From Hypsibius dujardini (taxonomy: Eukaryota; Tardigrada; Eutardigrada; Parachela; Hypsibiidae): a stretch of DNA of 29,776 nucleotides. Shown here piece by piece: positions 23,621 to 29,776 of this stretch (within the stretch, counting starts at the first letter, position 1; the number at the start of each line of letters is the position of its first letter). Below the pieces are notes generated by a model that made no database searches, was not told the origin of the DNA, and saw only the letters and a program-made list of their open reading frames with translations. The DNA lies in NCBI GenBank assembly GCA_001579985.1, contig LRSR01011176.1, forward strand, positions 1 through 29,776, read 5' to 3'. The position numbers were made by a program, and so were the translations under genes.

Positions 23621-26600
23621 TCATTTCTTCCCGCGACGTGAGGTTGACGCAGTCGAAGCGCCTCGTCCGCCACCACGCCCACCGCGACTGGTAGAAGCAG
23701 CGTCCTTCCCACGCGGCTTTGACGTCCCGGGAGCCGCACGCGGCTTCTTCGCCTTGATCATGGGATCTTTCTCCACCAGGGCATTGTCGTCCACCGCTTC
23801 CTCCTCCTCGTCCGGAACGGCCAACGCAGCCTGCGTCTCCTCATCCATCAACTCCGTGCCTTCGTCGGATGACGCCGCCTTTCCACGGCCCTTTTTCACG
23901 TCGGTGGTGGAGTACGGGTTGAGATGGGTGCCCTTGTTCAACTGCCGCGTCAAGGAAGACTTAATCTACAAGAACGAAAAAGGCATCGGAGGTGTATGAA
24001 AGTTTGAATAAGTCAGCGATTAAACAAGCATTAGGCAACCTACCGCAGGTGGAATGTCCTTCAACGGATCCTTCATCCCCTCCCAAGTCGTGACATCCAT
24101 GATGGGCTCCATATCTTCCCGCAGGAGGTCGTACGAGTTGACGAAATTCACCACCTCTTCAATACCGTCCTCGCCCTTTTTCAGCGGGATCGTCAAGGCA
24201 CGACGCATCACGGGGAGGTAGTCAAGATTAAGTCCAGTGACATTGCAGTTGATTCTAAAAGAAACGAGGGAAGACATTCGGTCGTTGTCTACCAGCACCA
24301 ATGAGGTGCGAAGGACTTCTCTGCCTAGCTGCGTCTGCGTCGGTGGATCTAGACTAAAAATAGAATCATAAGAGTCGGCTGGCCGCCCAAAACTTACCGA
24401 AGATGCATATGAGCCCGCAGTTCCTCAATCAACCGCTTGTTCTTATTGGTAGTCGAGTTCTTCCCCAGCCAGACCGGAAACTCAATCTGCTTCTGCAGAG
24501 ATCCTTGCATGAAATTCCCCGGGAGCACCGCGCTGAAGACCGCCTAAAGGGAGCCAAAAAGAGAGAATCTTTACGCCCAATTAAGGCATGTCCAACCCAC
24601 AAATCGTTTTACAAAATTTTGTATAAATACAAACGTTTTTTTATAAAAAGCAACCTACGTGAATGGGCAAGAGCGACCACTGCTGCTTGCTGCGGATATC
24701 CCGATCCACCAGATCCGACAGCGAGAGACTGTCCGCAGTCTTACTAATCAATTCCAGCTCCTGATAGACATTCTTGGCGATGCGCGACTGGACGTTGAGA
24801 TAATTCTGCTGCACAAACAACGGCACAAAGCTGTAGTCCTCAAAGTAGAGGTCCATCTTCTCATCCACCACAGAGCTGGGCCGTTTGCCCGAGTGCGGCT
24901 GGAACATGGCGCGGCACGCCTCGAACGGGCCGACTTTGATGCTGTCCTTCTCCGCCAGGGTCGCACTGGCTTTCGCGTCGTCGTACGTGATGACCTTCTT
25001 GGAGATGGTCCACGTGTAGAGATTGTGAAGAGTCTGTCGCATGTCCTGGTGCGCGCCGGTGATGATGGCGTCCAGCGCGTTAGGCGCGATTTTGATGCCT
25101 TCCTTGGCGCAGACCGACATCATTGCACCCTATCATAAACACCCGAAACCGGGGTCGACTGTGAATGCGCTCCCAACCGGACAAATCAAAGTGTTAAGGA
25201 AAACGCATTGTATCCGAAGCCCAATCTGCCCCTTTTCCAAGCCCATCTTTCACAAAACAAAATCCTTAAACTCGTAAAAAATCCCAGCGCCATACTGCAA
25301 CCTCGATCTTACCCGAATCTGTTCCAGCCGCGGACGATGAAAGCGCAAATCGAAGCAATATCCCGCCAAGCTCCGGATCTTCTGACTGCTTCGATCGTTG
25401 CAGATGCAAATAATCGGCACCTTTGCGTTTTTGATCAGCTGAATCACTTCCTACAACCCACAACGACAATAAAAAAGCAACAGCTGAACCGAAACCCACA
25501 ACAGCGGCCCAAATGTTCCCCGAGACTACATACCGCGATTCCACCGCGGTCCTCATTCCCCGCCATCCCATCCACCTCATCCATAATCAGCGCGCTCTTC
25601 GTCTCCAGCACTCCAGCGCCAGTACCGCCCGATGGGGAGAAAAACTCAAGCAACGAATGCGTTCCCACTCCGCCCATCACCTCGTTATCGAGGATCTTCT
25701 TCGAACGGCTATCCGACGCGTTCTTGTGGATGAACGTGAAGCCGGTCTCCTTGCACGCCAACACCGCCGTGGTCGTCTTCCCCAGGCCCGGTGGTCCGGA
25801 CAAGAGCACGGCTTTGAATTCGGCGCCGTCTCCGCCGGCCTTCTGTCCGAAGAAGCCGGAGGCGGTCGCTTTGTAGCCGTACTTCTTGCGGTTGGCGTGC
25901 CAGTTCCGCAGCCACGGGACCAACTTGTTGGCCGGGCTGGCCGGGGTGTGCTGGCCGACGACGCTCATCAGCGTTTTCGGGGCGTACTTGTCCACCCACA
26001 GGACAAAGGGCACTTGAGAGCCCAGTTGAGATGACGGGGATGAACTGAAGGACTGCGAGCTGCTCGTGGACGGCTGTGAAGGCGGAAGGCCCTTGTCTCG
26101 TCCGCGGCAGGAAGACTGCGACACTGAGCTCTGCGAAGGCGGTGCGAGCGGTTCTTCCTTCTTCACTTTCACGGGAGGCGATTTGACGGCAGAGGAGCCC
26201 GCTTTCGGTGCGGGTGATTTCGCGGTCGGTTTGCTGACCGCCTCCAATCCGTTTGTCTTTTTTGCTGTCGGTTTAGCTACAGTATCTACTTCCTCCTTCT
26301 TCGTCTTGCTGGGAGACGGCAGTACCGCCGCTTTGGCAGTGGACGACGGCTTCGCCGACGGTTTGGAAGCGCTTCCAAAGCTGAAAATCGGCGCCATCTT
26401 TTTCGAAGGTGAAGGAGAGACAGCGTCTTTTTTCAGCTTTTTCGCAACCGGCTGGAAATCCTCATCATCGGAATCCAAAACAACCTTTAAACCGAATCAA
26501 GGACATTACATTACTCCCAAATATATTCCCCTTAAACCGCGAGCTGCTGCTTACCACACTTGGAGCCGCCTTCTTCCCCCGTTTCGCTTCCGGTTCTGCA

Positions 26601-28069
26601 GTGTTCTTCGAGCCGTTTGATTTAACAAGGGAAACTGCTTTACCATTAGTCGAAGTCGACGGCTTGGAAGACGAAGACGCAGTTTTCCCATTCGTGGAAG
26701 TCGACGAAGCCTTGGACGACGAAGGCGCTTTCCCATTCGAAGCAGTTGATGGCTTCGGCTTCGACGAAGCGGCATTCCGGATCAAGTCGAATAGACCGTC
26801 TTCGTCAATCACGGTAGTTTTCAGTTCCCGGGCCTATTGAACATGACGGTTAGAGTAAGAAACATTGCATTTCCTCGGCTTTGTTTATGCTTATAGTTCG
26901 AACTTTTACTAAAAATAAGCGGAATTACTCAACTCTCACCTTTTTCAGTTTAGATTCGCCTGGCTCCACTCCTGCAACTACATAGGAGGTCTTTTTTGAC
27001 ACTCCCGCCTTGACAAGACCGCCGTGCCGCTTGATGAGATCCTCCGCATCCTCCCGTTGAAGGCTGTCCAAAACGCCGGTTATCACAAAGTCCAGTCCGG
27101 TTAAGCAGTCTTCTGGCCCCTAAAAAAGCACCAAAATATAATTAATACATATGAAAAGAAATTTGTTGTAAGTGAGCAAGAATGAAGGCGACCTACTTCC
27201 GGGAGTTCTTTCGAACCCAATGCAGCCGGTGCTCCGCGTTGCTTGAATTTGAAATAACTGGCCTTTCCCTTCTTCTTATGGTCATCGCTAGGGTCGAAAG
27301 TGCAAGGGCCGTCCCAATCGTCATCGGCAGCTTTCTGAAGAGAAATATAGAACTTCTTGAAGGCACACAAAAACTCTACCAACAACCATCAGTCCAAATC
27401 CATTGATCAATTCAGCCAACATTCAAGTCACAATTTTACCTCCACCTCTCTCAGTGAACCGGCGGATCTCATTACGCATTAGGATGCAAAAGCGAAGTAA
27501 ACAAAAGCACACGAAAGGTATCAAAACAGCACAACGAAGAATCCCTAGACACCACGGTTTCATTACTAACAACGATAACTAAAAAGAATAAGCCCCTCAA
27601 ACAATCAAGCACAGAACTAGCGTGGACAATGCAACTTGACTGAACCGAACCATTCCAGAGTTCGCAATCAATAATCAAGCAAACGCTTAAATAATTTACA
27701 AGCAAGTAAATAATCGCTTGCTCAGGATCCAATCAACCGATCAATCAACCGACCGCCACAAGGAATGGCCGAAAATCAAGGAAACTCACCCCCTTGGCCT
27801 TCTTCGAGCCCGACGCTTCTTTCGAGCTTGACGCGCCGTCGTCATTTGGACCTGAAATTGTCCGAGAACTGTTCTATCACAGCCATTGCTGTAAGAAAAG
27901 GGGGAAGAACCCACTCACGTTTTTTCGCTTTCGACGCGCTTCCCACACCCGGCTTGCTCTTTGACGCCTAAAACCATCAGTCACATTGAGTTAGGAAGTA
28001 TGAGTACGAGAAAATATAATAATTGCAGAATCCACAAGAAACAACAACATGAATTTTAAAAATTACCAT
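23621..28069 (-). CDS. RFC1: replication factor C large subunit (RFC1), twelve exons, complete
   Basis: Large subunit of the clamp loader that opens and loads PCNA at primer ends. Exons (descending): 28069-28067, 27967-27919, 27851-27790, 27334-27197, 27119-26940, 26833-26555, 26484-25534, 25450-25313, 25129-24659, 24543-24398, 24254-24044, 23965-23621. All junctions are GT-AG and in phase, giving about 990 residues (human RFC1 1148). The ALGSKELPE segment precedes a BRCT domain (GLDFVITGVLDS to IDEDGLFDLIRN). A Lys/Ser-rich linker follows, then the AAA+ module: WVDKYAPKTL, Walker A GPPGLGKTTT, Walker B ALIMDEVDGMAGNEDRGG and sensor region IICICNDR, then the collar domain (LFVQQNYL, IRSKQQWSLLP, LNLDYLPVMRRAL). 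The basic tail ends RRGKK-TGA. The N-terminus is short and lacks the RKFF-type start of human RFC1; exon 1 contributes only the ATG. It is divergent from the Nup98-like gene. Confidence in individual exon edges is high because frame and family agree. Confidence 0.95.
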
Positions 28070-28682
28070 CTTTAGACTGTAGAATGATGGTCAAAAGGTC
28101 CCCCACGGAATATTCCGGTTGAACGAAGGGATTACAAATGATGAATAACCCTCACAGCAAAATTAATCTTTGAAAAAAACCTTTACAGTAATCTCCGGAT
28201 TTAAACTGAAGGAGAAAAAAGCAGATCCGCAACGGAGAAAACAAGAAAATGAGAAACCCGCGTTTACAGGCGTCAATAGAAATTGAAAATGTTCGCGGGA
28301 TAAATATGCCAAAGGTGTACCCTATTGGTTAGAGGCTGGGTGAATGGGCTCCATTGAACAGTTTCCCCAAGTTTTGCATGCTGCTTTCTCCGTACTTCAG
28401 TTCTTTCTTAACAGCTGTTAAGCCGCACCTCCACTGTAAAGATCGAGCGAATCAGCGAGCAACTTCAAAACCCTCCATCAATCAATCAATCAATCGCGTT
28501 AATTCTGGTTGAACGAAGAAAAGGGCTGTTACAGCACCTAAATCAACAAATCGACGCTTGAATCAGGAGTTGTATTTCATCTTTTTCTTTATCGTTCCAT
28601 AAAATTAGTTCATTTTGACTTTTCGCCTATTGAACTTGAACGGCAATGTGAATATTTTATTTTTGGCCTTCACGTAATTCTC
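28070..28682. promoter_or_regulatory. shared 5' region between RFC1 and the Nup98-like gene
   Basis: A 613-bp interval between two divergent start codons, so it must hold both 5' UTRs and probably both promoters unless an upstream exon is hidden. I see a CAATCAATCAATCAATCG run near 28476-28497 but no convincing TATA or initiator. An in-frame stop at 28539-28541 closes the Nup98-like frame upstream. Confidence 0.45.
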
Positions 28683-29776
28683 ATGATGGATCCATTGAGT
28701 CGCTCAGGTTATTTCGTCGAACCGGCTTTACCGGAATCGGAAGCACACAAAATCGCCGATCTCTTCGTCAAAGACCTGACTGTGGGCCGTCGTGGATTTG
28801 GACGCATTTTTTTCCCCGGTAAGTCTCGCACACCATTTTTTATAAGTCGCTTACTAATGCCTTACCCTCTTGCCTCCAGGTCGGACTGCTGCGGGTGATC
28901 TGAAAAAAGTTTCGGACCTTCAAAGCATCATCAATTTTGAGCGCCATTCCGTAGAGCTGTATCCTTCCTGCGAAAATACGCCAATATTCAGCCATGGCCT
29001 CAACCGATCCGCCATCGTTATTTTCGAAGACGTTGATCCATTTCAGGCTTGGAAGCTAATCCGGTCGCACCGAAACATCCGAACTCACTGTCAATATTTG
29101 CATTTGAAGGACGTATCAGTATGCAAGCCCATCAATCAATCCACGGCTTGTGGCAATGGGGAAGTTTGTTCCGCGTCAATCAGTACATCAACGGCTTGTG
29201 GCAATGGGGAAGTTTGTTCCGCGTCAATCAATCAATCCACGGCTTGTGGCAATGGGGAAGTTTGTTCCGCGTCCGCGTTAACTAATACATCAACGGACAG
29301 CGTAAAGCTGTCAAAAGGACCAGCTCGGTTTGTGGGTTATGATCGGACAACTCGCACGCTTCAATTTGCCGTACCGTCATTTTCAAAGTACACTCTGGTG
29401 GCTGAACACGGCTCGACAGACCATGGAACTGATTTGAGCGCTATAGCCGCAGCCAATTCACCTAATTCGTCCTTCGTTACCCGTCAAGCCGTGTTTGAGA
29501 ATGCCGGACGTCAGGCATTTTACACGCGGGACCTGTCGCGGATTATGATTAACAACGGGCCTGTTCGACGTAATCCATTCCTTGACGAATTTCGGGAGCG
29601 GCGGAATCAGGAGGACATAGAACAACAACTAGAAGCGCCCGTGGCCGTTGGTGGTCAAGCGGAAGTGTCTGGCTCTGGCAGTAATCTTCGTAAATCGGCC
29701 TCATCAAAGTCGCAGTCCGACACAGGCAAGGAACAGTTTAGGATGTCTCGCACAGAAAGCAAATGGTGCCTGTTTG
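28683..29776 (+). CDS. Nup98-type autoproteolytic domain protein, possible Nup96 precursor (3' partial)
   Basis: Exon 1 (28683-28818) encodes MMDPLSRSGYFVEPALPESE and then LTVGRRGFGRIFFPG; a 61-bp GT-AG intron follows; exon 2 starts at 28880 with GRTAAGDL and continues INFERHSVELYP and HGLNRSAIVIFEDVDP. These match the Nup98 autoproteolytic domain (FTIGRRGYGSIFF, FRRKEVIVYP, GLNRRAEVTL). A later stretch FVGYDRTTRTLQFAVPSFSK matches the domain end, where relatives have HFSKYG and are cut between Phe and Ser; here the His is Ser. The frame then stays open to the window edge (acidic and Ser-rich), as expected for an attached Nup96 part. There are no FG repeats upstream and an in-frame stop at 28539, so the gene seems to start at the domain. 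Between about 29041 and 29320 the frame is uncertain: the conserved helix KxPxxLxxxxFEGR appears in another frame (29073-29114), next to a 48-bp triplicate. There may be an unseen intron, an indel or decay. Function at the nuclear pore is inferred from the family. Confidence 0.75.
29131..29274 (+). repeat. 48-bp tandem triplicate inside the Nup98-like gene
   Basis: Three units (29131-29178, 29179-29226, 29227-29274) share ACGGCTTGTGGCAATGGGGA and AGTTTGTTCCGCGTC almost exactly. In the frame of the flanking domain each unit reads 16 residues (TACGNGEVCSAS core). It may equally lie in an intron of about 200 bp (donor GTATGC at 29119, acceptor AAAAG at 29317). Confidence 0.9.

Noticed and set aside
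24255-24353. The 33-residue extension as the main RFC1 form
   Set aside because: Family alignment has no insertion here and the short acceptor gives exact length agreement; it is kept only as a possible variant.

Overview
The window is nuclear DNA from an animal, most likely a small invertebrate with a compact but repeat-seeded genome (tardigrade-like is a guess; the sequence does not settle the phylum). Evidence: genes are split by GT-AG introns of about 45 to 1,400 bp, and the recognisable proteins are metazoan (a DM/DMA-domain DMRT transcription factor, RFC1 with BRCT and AAA+ domains, a Nup98-type autoproteolytic domain). Intergenic DNA is full of microsatellites, minisatellites and foldback (MITE-like) elements. 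There is one assembly gap (15194-15265).

Layout. 1-5.6 kb: two minus-strand copies of a bacterial-type, signal-peptide-bearing metallo-beta-lactamase-fold hydrolase. They share an intron position, so they are a duplicated pair; the first lacks a visible C-terminal half and the second carries one in-frame TGA. 5.6-9.0 kb: gene-poor DNA with foldback repeats and a 36-bp minisatellite. 9.0-9.7 kb: last exon of a multi-pass membrane protein resembling the MS4A/CD20 layout. 10-14.6 kb: a dense belt of foldback elements and arrays, including a 21-bp array built on the palindrome GGACAGAATGTCC. 15.5-19.3 kb: a complete four-exon DMRT gene. 19.3-23.6 kb: gene-free, with CAGA/CTGT arrays, a GC-rich foldback element and a well-delimited non-autonomous hAT-like element with an 8-bp target duplication. 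23.6-28.1 kb: a complete twelve-exon RFC1 gene on the minus strand. 28.7 kb to the end: a divergently transcribed gene starting directly with a Nup98 autoproteolytic domain and running off the window.

The genes do not form a functional operon-like system. The only positional relationship of note is the head-to-head RFC1/Nup98-like pair sharing about 610 bp. The most interesting points are the apparently laterally acquired secreted hydrolases, the Nup98 domain that has no FG repeats upstream and lacks the usual catalytic His, and the palindromic array. Intron coordinates were read by eye from splice consensus plus reading frame and family alignment from memory; no search was run.
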